A DNA stretch of 64,000 nucleotides. Origin: Naumannella cuiyingiana (GTDB taxonomy: Bacteria; Actinomycetota; Actinomycetes; Propionibacteriales; Propionibacteriaceae). The translations under genes were made by a program, and so were the position numbers. Below are positions 25,934-33,994 of this stretch, piece by piece. How positions within the stretch are numbered: the stretch's first letter is position 1; every line of letters begins with the position of its first letter. The stretch spans positions 2,046,001-2,110,000 of the forward strand of contig NZ_JACBZS010000001.1 in NCBI RefSeq assembly GCF_013408305.1, read 5' to 3'. Below the pieces are notes generated by a model that worked only from the letters and a program-made list of their open reading frames with translations, was not told the DNA's origin and did no database searches.

Positions 25934-26748
25934 CAGACGTCGCCCTCCTTCTCGATCTTGTCGCCGGGGTCGCCGCCGCGCGGGCGTACCGTCCTCTTCT
26001 CGATCGGCTTGTCCGCGGCCTGTTCCGGGGTCAGCGCGACCACGCGCTGGACAAAGACGCCCGGGGTATGGATCGAGTCGGGATCAAGATCACCGGGCTC
26101 GACCAACTCCTCGACCTCGGCGATGGTGACCCGCCCGGCCATCGCGGCGAGCGGATTGAAGTTGCGCGAGGACTCCCGATAGATCAGGTTCCCGTGCCGG
26201 TCGCCCTTCCATGCCCGGACCAGGCCGAAGTCCGGCGTGAGAGCAGTTTCGAGCACGAACTCCTGTTCGTTGCCGTCGGCATTGGTGAAGGTACGCGTCT
26301 CCTTCGGCGGCGACGCCTTGATCACGTTCCCCTCGGCGTCGTAGCGCCACGGCAGCCCGCCCTCGGCCACCTGCGTACCCGTTCCGGTCGCGGTGTAGAA
26401 CGCGGGAATCCCGGAACCGCCGGCCCGCAGCCGCTCGGCCAGGGTGCCCTGCGGGGTGAGCTCGAGCTCGAGCTCACCGGAGAGGTACTGCCGCGCGAAC
26501 TCCTTGTTCTCGCCGACATAGGAGGCGACCACCCGCGCGACGCGCTTGTCCATCAGCAGCCGGCCGAGTCCGAGCTGGTCGACGCCGCAGTTGTTCGACA
26601 TCACTTCAAGATCGGTGACGCCGGCGTCGTGCAGCGCCTGGATCAATACCTCCGGCACGCCGCTGAGTCCGAACCCACCGACCGCCAGCGATGCCTTGTC
26701 CCCGATGTCTGCGACGGCCTCCGCCGCGGACGAGACCACCTTGTCCAT
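25933..26748 (-). CDS. scoA: 3-oxoacid CoA-transferase, subunit A
   Basis: The 271-residue A subunit has the family sequence [17 protein letters not shown] (23-39), [15 protein letters not shown] and the substrate-loop sequence [15 protein letters not shown] near 110-120. At 271 residues it is longer than many ScoA proteins (about 230), with extra sequence at the C-terminus ([20 protein letters not shown]). The ATG at 26748 follows GGAGGAG. A TAGGAT -10 element lies near 26773-26778 on the minus strand. Together with ScoB it forms the ketone-body or keto-acid activating enzyme. Confidence 0.92.
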   Translation of the reverse strand: MDKVVSSAAEAVADIGDKASLAVGGFGLSGVPEVLIQALHDAGVTDLEVMSNNCGVDQLGLGRLLMDKRVARVVASYVGENKEFARQYLSGELELELTPQGTLAERLRAGGSGIPAFYTATGTGTQVAEGGLPWRYDAEGNVIKASPPKETRTFTNADGNEQEFVLETALTPDFGLVRAWKGDRHGNLIYRESSRNFNPLAAMAGRVTIAEVEELVEPGDLDPDSIHTPGVFVQRVVALTPEQAADKPIEKRTVRPRGGDPGDKIEKEGDV

Positions 26749-26808
26749 GCACTCCTCCTACGTCCCCGGTGATCCTAGCCGCCGGGACGCGGTGGTCCGG
26801 TTGCCGGG

Positions 26809-27639
26809 TCAGGCGCCCACCGTGAGCCCGCCGTGTTTGCGCGCCAGCGCGGCCAGCTTGGCGGGCTTGTTGGTGATGATGCCGTCGACGCGGGCGTCGA
26901 TCAGACGGCGCATGTCGGTGGTGCCGTTCACCGTCCAGACGTTGATCGACAAGCCGCACTCGTGGGCGGCGTCGACCAGCGCCCGGTCGGTGGCACCGAG
27001 CCGGGGGTTGAGCTGGTCGGCCCACTCGGAGATCGCGCGCACCTGACGTGAGCTGGGGCGGGCGAGGCAGAGCGCGCCGAGCGGTACGCCGTCGCCGAGG
27101 GGCGCGTAGGCGTGGCGCAGCCAGTCATGATCGAAGGACTGGACCACGAGGCGGCCGTCGTGCAGCGCGCGGCGGGCCCACTGGCTGGCCCGCAGGGTCT
27201 CGGCAAGATCGTTCTCGATGCCGGGCTTGCGGTCGGGATGCTTGACCTCGATCAACATTCCGGCGCGGGTGCCGATCGCGTCGATCCACTCCCGCAGGGT
27301 GGGTACGCGCTGCCCGGCGAACTCGGCGCCGAACCAGGCGCCGGCGTCGAGTCGGCGTACCTGATCAAGCGTGAGATCGGCCACGTTCCACGGTTTGCGG
27401 CGAGGGAAGACCGAGCCGGCGTCGGTGGTGCGGGCGAGCGTCGCATCGTGCAGGACCACGAGCTCGCCGTCGGCGGTGCGTTGCACATCGCATTCGACCA
27501 CGGCGGAGCCGTCGTCGATGGCGCGCTCGACCGCGGCAAGGGTGTTCTCGGGGGCGTCGGCGGAGGCGCCGCGGTGCGCGATGACGCGGGTGGTGGTTGA
27601 GGTCCAGGGGTGGGCAGGAGTGGAACCGGTTGCGGTCAC
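26809..27639 (-). CDS. Glycerophosphodiester phosphodiesterase
   Basis: The 276-residue protein is a GDPD TIM-barrel enzyme that cleaves glycerophosphodiesters to glycerol-3-phosphate and alcohol. The catalytic signature VIAHRGASADAPENTLAAV (19-37) and the metal ligands in ECDVQRTADGELVVLHD (about 49-65) are present, with LIEVKHPD in the middle and INVWTVNG near the end. No signal peptide is seen, so it is probably cytoplasmic. The start is GTG 27639. Its product could feed glpD at 40.9 kb. Confidence 0.92.
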   Translation of the reverse strand: MTATGSTPAHPWTSTTTRVIAHRGASADAPENTLAAVERAIDDGSAVVECDVQRTADGELVVLHDATLARTTDAGSVFPRRKPWNVADLTLDQVRRLDAGAWFGAEFAGQRVPTLREWIDAIGTRAGMLIEVKHPDRKPGIENDLAETLRASQWARRALHDGRLVVQSFDHDWLRHAYAPLGDGVPLGALCLARPSSRQVRAISEWADQLNPRLGATDRALVDAAHECGLSINVWTVNGTTDMRRLIDARVDGIITNKPAKLAALARKHGGLTVGA

Positions 27640-27766
27640 GGTGATCCCAGCTCTCGGGGTCGGTGGACAGTCCCGAAGCTAGGGATGGGCGGTCAACAAA
27701 CGGTTAACAACACGCGAACGGGTGCTGAGGGTCCGGCGCCGAGCAGGTGCCGATCATGATCAAAAA

Positions 27767-27841
<75 letters not shown>

Positions 27842-27916
27842 TGTGCCCAAGCGGGCACCGGGAGAGTGTAGCCCACCCGCGGCGCGGTCAGCCAATCGTT
27901 CGGTGGGGCAGCAGGG

Positions 27917-28843
27917 TCAGCGGGGCAGCAGGGTGAGCAGGGTGGCCTCGGGCGGGCAGGCGAACCGGTAGGGCGCGAATGGCGACATGCCGAGGCCCGC
28001 GGAGACGTGCAGGAGCGAGGTCCAGCCATCGGCCGAGTGGGTCGACAGGCCCTTCACCCGGGCCCGGTCGATGTCGCAATTGGTGATGACGGCGCCGAAA
28101 CCGGGTACGCAGACCTGGCCCCCGTGCGTGTGCCCGCTGAGGATCAGGTCGACGTGGTCGCGCGCCATCTCGTCGAGGATCCGGCGATAGGGCGCGTGCG
28201 CGAGGCCGATGCTCAGGGCGGCGGGGTCCGCCGGACCCGCCACCGCCGCGTAGTCATCGAGCTCGATGTGCGGATCGTCGACGCCGCGGAGCGCGAGGCG
28301 TACCCCCTTCACCTCCAGCTCACCGCGGGCATTGGTCAGGTCGACCCAGCCCGCGTCCCGGAAGGCGTCGCGCATCGGGCGCCAGGGGAGGTGCCGTTCG
28401 GGCGAGACCGGCTTCTGCGGGTGGGTGGCGCTGGAGCCGCCGAGATAGCGCAGCGGATTCTTGGCGACCGGGGCGAGGTAGTCGTTGGAACCGAACACGA
28501 ACGCGCCCGGCCGGCCCAACAGCCCGGCGTACGCCTCGAGCACGCGTTCTGGGAACGGGCCCGACAGGTTGTCGCCGGTGTTGATCACCAGATCCGGATC
28601 CAGCTCGGCGAGCCCGGCGACCCAGTCGATCTTGTGCCGCTGGCCCGCCGCAAGGTGCAGGTCGGACACGTGCAGCAGCCGCAATGACGGCGAGCCGGGC
28701 GGCAGGCACCGGGCGGTCGCCTCGCGCAGCCGGAACGCCCGGGACTCGATGAATGCGCCGTAGGCAAGACAGGCACCGCCGGCCCCGAGAACGAGGCCGG
28801 CGGTGGTCAGGACGTTGCTCCGGGCGCGGGGCAGCTCAGCCAC
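27917..28843 (-). CDS. Membrane-anchored metallophosphoesterase (YkuE-like, Rv3683-like)
   Basis: The 308-residue protein has a hydrophobic N-terminal helix (about 11-32) and then a calcineurin-like phosphoesterase domain. Metal-site blocks are VSDLHLAAGQ, NTGDNLSG, FGSNDY (in place of GNHD) and LSGHTHGGQV. The domain probably faces the outside. It follows ponA2 with an 8-bp overlap, an order also found in mycobacteria. The family includes UDP-diacylglucosamine- and lipid-related phosphoesterases; the substrate is unknown. The SND variant in the third block replaces the usual NHD His and is worth noting. Confidence 0.9.
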   Translation of the reverse strand: MAELPRARSNVLTTAGLVLGAGGACLAYGAFIESRAFRLREATARCLPPGSPSLRLLHVSDLHLAAGQRHKIDWVAGLAELDPDLVINTGDNLSGPFPERVLEAYAGLLGRPGAFVFGSNDYLAPVAKNPLRYLGGSSATHPQKPVSPERHLPWRPMRDAFRDAGWVDLTNARGELEVKGVRLALRGVDDPHIELDDYAAVAGPADPAALSIGLAHAPYRRILDEMARDHVDLILSGHTHGGQVCVPGFGAVITNCDIDRARVKGLSTHSADGWTSLLHVSAGLGMSPFAPYRFACPPEATLLTLLPR

Positions 28844-31283
28844 CGCCCGAATCGCTCGGGGTCTGCGGCTTGTCCGCGGGCTTCTCGTCCTTCTTCTCCG
28901 GCTTCTTGTCGTCCTTCTTCTCCGGCTCCTTCTTCGGCGCCGGGGCCGGGGCGGGTTTCGGCCGCGGCCCCTTCGAATACATCAGGTAGATCGTCTGGCC
29001 CGCCTTCGCGCTGCCATTGGCCGAGGTCCCGAGGTAGCTGCCGGACGGCTGGCTGGAGTACACGCTCTGCCGCGCCACGTTGAAGCCTGCGCCCTCCAGG
29101 GTCTCCCGCGCCTGCGAGGCGCTCATCCCGCTGGTGGACGGGACGTCGACATTCTTGCCCTGGGTGAACTTCGACGACGCCTGCTTGAATCCGGTACGCG
29201 GCTTGCCCTCGAGCGCCTTCTCCATCGCCGGTGCGTAGATGCCGCGGCCGGCGTCGCCACCGCCCGAACCGGCGAGGTAGGTGCCGCTCTCCGGCAGGCG
29301 CATCCCCTTGAGGCTCTTACGGCGGTTGTCCCAGTAGTCGTTCGTCTTGTCGACGGCGATCATCGCCGCACCGGCGACCTCCGGGGTGTAGCCCGCGAAC
29401 CACACCGCGCTGTTGGAGTCGATGGTGCCCGTCTTGCCCGCCTGCGGGTAGCCCCCGGGGATCCTGGCCGGCGCGCCGGTGCCGTTCATCACGCCGCGCA
29501 GCAGCTCGGTCGTGGCGTCGGCGACTCCCTGGTCCATGACCTGCTTGCAGTCGGCGCTCGGCACCTTGACGTCCTTGCCGTTGGAGTCCTTCATCGCCTT
29601 GATGATGATCGGCTTGCAGTGCTTGCCGCGCGCGGCGAAGGTCGCGTACGCCTCCGCGACGGACAGCGGTGTGACATCGGCGATACCCAGGGTCAACGAC
29701 GTGTAGTTGTCGTAGCCCATCGGATCCTTCTCGTTGGCGGTCGGCCCAGGATCAACGAGCGTGCCGCCCTGGGAGAGCTGCAGGCCCGCCTTGTCGGCCA
29801 TCTGCGCCACTCGGCAGTTGCCTGCGGCGAGCTGCAACTGGACGAAGTAGGTGTTCACCGAGTACGCCGTCGCCTGGCGCATGTTGAAGGTGCCGCTGCG
29901 GGTCGAGTTCTTCGGGTCGTACTGATTGGACTTCACCGGTCCGTTGCAGGTTTGCATTGTGCGTCCCTTGAACTCCATTCCGGAAGGTGACGCGTATGTC
30001 TGCGAGAGCGGGATGCCCTTCTCGATCGCCGCGGCGGCGGTGAAGGCCTTGAAGGTGGAGCCCATCTGGTAGCCCTCGGCGCCGCCCATCTCGCGCGACA
30101 CGGCGTAGTTGTAGAACGTCTGGCCGGGTTTGTTGCCCATCTCCGGGCGGCTCTGGGCCATCGCGATGATCAGGCCGGTGCCGGGCTGGATCTGGCTCAT
30201 CACGCCCAGGGCCGGGTCCTTCGGGGAGATCATGTCGGCGACGGCCTTCTCCGCGGCGTCCTGGGCCTTGGGGTCGATCTCGGTCTGGATCTCCAGCCCG
30301 CCGCGCAGCAGCAGGTTCTCCCGATCCTCCGGGGTCTCGCCGTACATCGGGTTGGTGGTGATCGTCTTCTTGACGTAGTCGCAGAGGAAGGGATAGCGCG
30401 AGTTGGCGCAGTTGTTGGTCGGCCGCTCGATCTTCTTCGGGTCGAACTTCTCTTCCTTGGCCTTCGCCGCCTCGTCGCGGGTGACGAGCTGCAGCTCGGC
30501 CATCCGGTTCAGCACCACATTGCGGCGCTCCAGGGCGGCGTCGGGGTTGTCCGCCGGGTCGGTCCGGGTCGGGTTCTGCACCAGGCCGGCCAGGAAGGCC
30601 GACTCGGCCAGATCGAGATCCTTCGCCGACTTGTCGAAGTAGACCTGCGCGGCGGCCTCGACGCCGTAGACCGACGGACCGTACATCGCGATGTTCAGGT
30701 ATCGCTCGATGATGTCGTCCTTGCTGAGCTGCTTCTCCAGCGCGATCGCGTAGCGCAACTCCTGGATCTTGCGCTGGATCGTGCTCTCCTGCGCCCGAGC
30801 GATCCCGGCCTGGTCGTTGTTGCGCTTGGCGATGTCGATCTGCGCCATCTTCACGTACTGCTGGGTGATCGACGAGCCGCCCTGGGTGTCGCCGCCGCCG
30901 ACATTGGTGACCAGGGCGCGCAGCGTACCGGTCAGGTCGAGCGGTCCGTGCTCGTAGAAGCGGTGATCCTCGATCGCGAGCTGCGCCGAGACCATCGTCG
31001 GCGAGATGTCGTCGAGCGGCTTGTAGATCCGGTAGTCCTCGTAGAAGTTGGTCAACAGCTTGCCGTCGGCCATGTAGACCGAGGTCCGCTGGGACTGCGG
31101 CGGGATCACCAGATCCTCCGGCAGGTCCTCCACGGTGGAGGCGCCGGCCTTCGCGCCGGCGGTCGCCAGCGCGGCATAGGGCACCATCAGGCCAGCGACG
31201 AGGATGCCGCAGATCACGCTGACGACACCGAACATGGCCAAGGAGTACAGCAGCGTCGCGCCGCGCTCGGAGCTGTTGGGCAT
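28836..31283 (-). CDS. ponA2: Class A penicillin-binding protein with PASTA domain (PonA2-like)
   Basis: The 815-residue bifunctional peptidoglycan synthase has one N-terminal membrane helix (about 10-33), a GT51 glycosyltransferase domain (AIEDHRFYEHGPLD near 106, then GGSSITQQYVKMAQ), and a transpeptidase domain with Ser409-x-x-Lys412 (GSTFKAF), SVNT and Lys617-Thr-Gly. A single PASTA domain (about 725-790) precedes a Lys/Glu/Pro-rich tail. It builds cell wall outside the membrane. A TACCCT -10 element lies 6 nt before the ATG, so the mRNA is probably leaderless. Divergent from whiB. Confidence 0.95.
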   Translation of the reverse strand: MPNSSERGATLLYSLAMFGVVSVICGILVAGLMVPYAALATAGAKAGASTVEDLPEDLVIPPQSQRTSVYMADGKLLTNFYEDYRIYKPLDDISPTMVSAQLAIEDHRFYEHGPLDLTGTLRALVTNVGGGDTQGGSSITQQYVKMAQIDIAKRNNDQAGIARAQESTIQRKIQELRYAIALEKQLSKDDIIERYLNIAMYGPSVYGVEAAAQVYFDKSAKDLDLAESAFLAGLVQNPTRTDPADNPDAALERRNVVLNRMAELQLVTRDEAAKAKEEKFDPKKIERPTNNCANSRYPFLCDYVKKTITTNPMYGETPEDRENLLLRGGLEIQTEIDPKAQDAAEKAVADMISPKDPALGVMSQIQPGTGLIIAMAQSRPEMGNKPGQTFYNYAVSREMGGAEGYQMGSTFKAFTAAAAIEKGIPLSQTYASPSGMEFKGRTMQTCNGPVKSNQYDPKNSTRSGTFNMRQATAYSVNTYFVQLQLAAGNCRVAQMADKAGLQLSQGGTLVDPGPTANEKDPMGYDNYTSLTLGIADVTPLSVAEAYATFAARGKHCKPIIIKAMKDSNGKDVKVPSADCKQVMDQGVADATTELLRGVMNGTGAPARIPGGYPQAGKTGTIDSNSAVWFAGYTPEVAGAAMIAVDKTNDYWDNRRKSLKGMRLPESGTYLAGSGGGDAGRGIYAPAMEKALEGKPRTGFKQASSKFTQGKNVDVPSTSGMSASQARETLEGAGFNVARQSVYSSQPSGSYLGTSANGSAKAGQTIYLMYSKGPRPKPAPAPAPKKEPEKKDDKKPEKKDEKPADKPQTPSDSGGG

Positions 31284-31289
31284 GGCGAC

Positions 31290-31295
31290 AGGGTA
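31290..31295 (-). promoter_or_regulatory. -10 element TACCCT giving leaderless ponA2 mRNA
   Basis: On the minus strand TACCCT is followed by 6 nt and the ATG of ponA2. No ribosome site is present. Confidence 0.5.
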
Positions 31296-31357
31296 CGCGA
31301 CGGCCCGGGCAATCCGAACTTCTCGCGGGTCACGTACCGCAGAAGTCGGAGGTTACA

Positions 31358-31373
31358 GGTTCGTGAACGAACC
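31358..31373. promoter_or_regulatory. Palindrome GGTTCGTGAACGAACC in the ponA2/whiB region
   Basis: Six-base arms flank a TGAA loop. The site lies about 23 bp upstream of the TAGAGT -10 element of whiB (31396-31401), so it overlaps the likely -35 region. It could be an operator; the regulator is not identified. Confidence 0.4.
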
Positions 31374-31395
31374 GCTAAGTTGGTCGCCAGCGTCC

Positions 31396-31401
31396 TAGAG
31401 T
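31396..31401 (+). promoter_or_regulatory. -10 element of whiB
   Basis: TAGAGT stands about 75 nt upstream of the whiB start codon, leaving a 5' leader of nearly 70 nt with a clear ribosome site. Confidence 0.45.
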
Positions 31402-31475
31402 CTGGCCCTCACCCAGGGCCCGGCGATGGGGGCGGAACCCAATGAAGTGTGCTGCCGAACCGCAAGGGGGAGCCA

Positions 31476-31736
31476 ATGGCCCAGCTTGTCGCCGAGTGGA
31501 CCCTGCAGGCCAAGTGTGCCGGGTCGAAGGACGCCCTGTTCGTCGAGGGCGCCAGGCAACGCGACGCGCGCCAGGTCTGTGCCGGTTGTGACGTCCGCCG
31601 GGAGTGCCTCGCCGAGGCCCTGGACAACCGGATCGAATGGGGAATCTGGGGCGGGATGACCGAGCGGGAGCGCCGGCATCTGCTGCGCTCGCGTACCGAT
31701 GTCGAATCCTGGAAGGCGATGCTCGCGGGGGATTGA
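31476..31736 (+). CDS. WhiB family iron-sulfur transcriptional regulator (WhiB4-like by position)
   Basis: The 86-residue protein has the four WhiB cysteines (one in AKCAGS, then CAGCDVRRECL) that hold a [4Fe-4S] cluster, the turn motif GIWGGMT and a basic tail RERRHLLRSR for DNA binding. ATG 31476 follows AAGGGGG at 6 nt; an in-frame ATG 27 bp upstream lacks one. Its place next to a divergent ponA2-like gene and near the ArsA pair matches mycobacterial whiB4, a redox-responsive regulator. The assignment to WhiB4 rests on context. Confidence 0.93.
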   Translation: MAQLVAEWTLQAKCAGSKDALFVEGARQRDARQVCAGCDVRRECLAEALDNRIEWGIWGGMTERERRHLLRSRTDVESWKAMLAGD

Positions 31737-31761
31737 CCTGCCGGCCAGCGGTCGACTGCTC

Positions 31762-32322
31762 TCAACCTGTCAGATCGGGCCAGCTGCGGCGCAGCTCGGT
31801 GGCAAACCCGCGCAGTCCGATCCGTTCGAAGTGCTCAATCAGTTCCAGCAGCGTCAGGCGCGGCCGCGCGGTAGCCGCGGACTGTCGCTGCAGCGACCGG
31901 CGGACGAGTTGCGGATAGAGCTCCAGTTGATCCAGCAGGAACGCATCTGGGTGAACCGCGACAAGGTCGTGGGGCGCGAGGGAGTCGTCAGGAAAGTCGC
32001 CGGTGTTGAAGGTGACGATCACCTGGCAGTCGGAGTGGACTGCAGCGGCCAGAACATGCCTGTCCTTGGGGTCGTTGGTCATCCCATCGACCAAGCTTTC
32101 GTAGCCGGTGACCATTGCTTCGGGGAAGGCGGCCTCCATCGCGAGTGCGCGCTTGGCTGCATTCTCCCGGGGCAGGCGCTTGCCCAGGTTTCGAACCAAC
32201 TCGGCCATGACATCGGCCGACCAGTGTGGTCGGATCACGTCGACTTCCGCCAACCTCATGAGGGTGTCGGCAAGCGAGACCGGGTCGATGACGTTCGTGT
32301 CGAGGAAGACAGGCAAACGCAC
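31762..32322 (-). CDS. PIN-domain toxin (VapC-like)
   Basis: The 186-residue protein starts FLDTNVIDP, the first acidic residue of a PIN nuclease, with further acids in SADVMAELVRNLGKRL (Glu near 41) and NDPKDRHVLAAAVHSDCQVIVTFNTGDFP (Asp near 85 and 108). PIN nucleases cut RNA. The start is GTG 32322, 3 bp after the stop of the HTH gene, the usual antitoxin-first order. The extended C-terminal helical region (about 130-186) is typical of PIN proteins paired with excisionase-type antitoxins. It lies between whiB and the ArsA genes, where mycobacteria have no such pair. Confidence 0.88.
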   Translation of the reverse strand: MRLPVFLDTNVIDPVSLADTLMRLAEVDVIRPHWSADVMAELVRNLGKRLPRENAAKRALAMEAAFPEAMVTGYESLVDGMTNDPKDRHVLAAAVHSDCQVIVTFNTGDFPDDSLAPHDLVAVHPDAFLLDQLELYPQLVRRSLQRQSAATARPRLTLLELIEHFERIGLRGFATELRRSWPDLTG

Positions 32323-32325
32323 AAC

Positions 32326-32832
32326 TCACCGCATCTTGGGTGGGGGGCCGTCGAGCAGCTCGTAGAGGTCATCGTCCTCTGCGTCTCGTGCCATCTGGTC
32401 CAGGTTCTCGGATCGTCTGGTGCGCAACTGCTCGGCGTACTCGATCAAGTCGTCGATGCGCACGTATCGATGGCGACCGGGCTTGATGAACGGGATGGCT
32501 CCCGACTCGAGGAGCTTCACCAGGGTGGGGCGTGAGATGCCGAGGTAGTTGGCCGCCTCCTGGGTGGTGAGCTGGGCGTTCAGGGGCGCCACATGGATGG
32601 CGAGACCGCGCTTCATTGCCTCATAGACCTGCGCCAGCACCTCGAAGGCTTCCGGGGGCAGCGGAATCAGCTCATTGTGGGGGCCGATCAGCGCGGGCCG
32701 ATCGGCACTGGCCTCGGTCAGCGCCTCGAGTTGTGCGGCGAACTTCTCGATGGCGGATTCCGACTCGGGGGAGGGGACATAGGTCTTGGGGCCGCGGACG
32801 GTTGTGGAGCGTCGTGGGGTAGGAGTGCCCAT
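32326..32832 (-). CDS. Excisionase-type HTH antitoxin
   Basis: The 168-residue protein has a MerR/excisionase-like helix-turn-helix at about 90-135 (LTTQEAANYLGISRPTLVKL, then FIKPGRHRYVRIDDLIEYA) and an acidic C-terminal tail (DAEDDDLYELLDGPPPK) likely to bind the PIN toxin. The N-terminal 60 residues are of unknown structure. AT-rich direct repeats ATCGAAA lie just upstream (32845-32861) and may be its operator. It is co-transcribed with the PIN gene. Confidence 0.85.
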   Translation of the reverse strand: MGTPTPRRSTTVRGPKTYVPSPESESAIEKFAAQLEALTEASADRPALIGPHNELIPLPPEAFEVLAQVYEAMKRGLAIHVAPLNAQLTTQEAANYLGISRPTLVKLLESGAIPFIKPGRHRYVRIDDLIEYAEQLRTRRSENLDQMARDAEDDDLYELLDGPPPKMR

Positions 32833-32844
32833 GCACCGAGTGCA

Positions 32845-32861
32845 ATCGAAAAAATCGAAAT
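32845..32861. promoter_or_regulatory. AT-rich direct repeat upstream of the antitoxin gene
   Basis: Two ATCGAAA copies in tandem, with an A-run between them, stand out in G/C-rich DNA, 13-29 bp upstream of the antitoxin ATG. This is where a TA autoregulator would bind. Confidence 0.4.
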
Positions 32862-32866
32862 CAGGG

Positions 32867-33994
32867 TCAACCGGCCCATTCGGCGAAGCGGATCGCGCGC
32901 AGGTCGTCGGTGCTGGTCACGTCGCTGCCCTGGTCGGGCACATAGGCCATCGGTACGCCGGCGGCGACGGCCCGGAACCGGTCCAGCAGGCGGCGCTCGG
33001 TGTCGATCTCGGTCATCCGGGCGGCGTGCCGGCGCAGCGCATGGATCTGCGCCTGGTGGGTCGCCGGATCGAGATCCTCGGCGATCGCCTCGGCCCGCCC
33101 GGCCGACAGATCGAGTTCGGAGGAGTGCACTCGATTGATCACCACCCCGGCGAGTGGCATCCGTTCCTCGCGCAGACGTTCGACGAAATAGGTCGCCTCG
33201 CGCAGCGCGTCGCGGGTCGGGCTGGCCACCACCAGGAACGACGTCTGCGGCCCGGCCAGGGCCGCGCGGGTACGCCGGGCGCGCTCGCCGAACCCGCCGA
33301 ACAGCGTCTCGAAGGCCGCCACGAAGGTCTGCACGTCGGCCAACACCTGCGCGCCGAGGATCTTGGACAGCGCGTTCGTGACCATGCTCATCCCGACGCC
33401 CATCAGCCGGAACGGGCCCTTGGCCGGCGCCAGCAGCAGCTTCAGGATCCGCCCGTCGAGCAGCCGGCTCAGGTGTTCCGGCGCGTCGAGGAAGTCCAGG
33501 GCGGAACGTGCCGGTGGCGTGTCGACGACGATCAGGTCCCAGCGACCGCCGGAGCGGGCCTCGGCATGCAACTGGCCGAGCTTCTCCATGGCCATGTACT
33601 CCTGCGTACCCGAGAAGCTCGTCGACAGCGCCTCGTAGAACGGATTCGCCAGGATCTGTTGGGCCTTCTCCGGCGTGGAGTGGGCGAGCACCACCTCGTC
33701 GAAGGTGCGCTTCATGTCGAGCATCATCGCGTCCAGCGAACCGCCCGCGCTCGTGTCGATCCCGGTCACCGGGCGCGGGGTGTTGTCCAGCTCGCCGAGC
33801 CCCAACGACTGCGCCAGCCGGCGCGCCGGGTCGATGGTCAGGCAGACCACCCGGCGGCCCCGCTCGGCGGCCCGCAATGCGAGCGCAGCCGAGGTCGTCG
33901 TCTTGCCGACGCCGCCGGAGCCGCAACAGATCAGCACCTCGATGCCGCGGTCGGCGATCACCGCGTCCAGGTCGAGCCGATCGGGAGGGTTCAT
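32867..33994 (-). CDS. ArsA/GET3-type P-loop ATPase (Rv3680-like)
   Basis: The 375-residue ATPase carries the deviant Walker A GSGGVGKTTTSA (25-36) of the ArsA/GET3/MinD class, DPARRLAQSL after it, and Walker B-like IVVDTPPARSALDFLD. It starts with an ATGA overlap on the upstream paralogue. In mycobacteria the paired Rv3679-Rv3680 proteins form an ArsA-like complex involved in envelope or oxidative stress tolerance. No arsenite efflux gene is nearby, so arsenic export is unlikely. Confidence 0.9.
   Translation of the reverse strand: MNPPDRLDLDAVIADRGIEVLICCGSGGVGKTTTSAALALRAAERGRRVVCLTIDPARRLAQSLGLGELDNTPRPVTGIDTSAGGSLDAMMLDMKRTFDEVVLAHSTPEKAQQILANPFYEALSTSFSGTQEYMAMEKLGQLHAEARSGGRWDLIVVDTPPARSALDFLDAPEHLSRLLDGRILKLLLAPAKGPFRLMGVGMSMVTNALSKILGAQVLADVQTFVAAFETLFGGFGERARRTRAALAGPQTSFLVVASPTRDALREATYFVERLREERMPLAGVVINRVHSSELDLSAGRAEAIAEDLDPATHQAQIHALRRHAARMTEIDTERRLLDRFRAVAAGVPMAYVPDQGSDVTSTDDLRAIRFAEWAG

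Noticed and set aside
31358-31373. LexA/SOS box
   Set aside because: The halves are in the wrong order: GTTC then GAAC, instead of GAAC-N4-GTTC.
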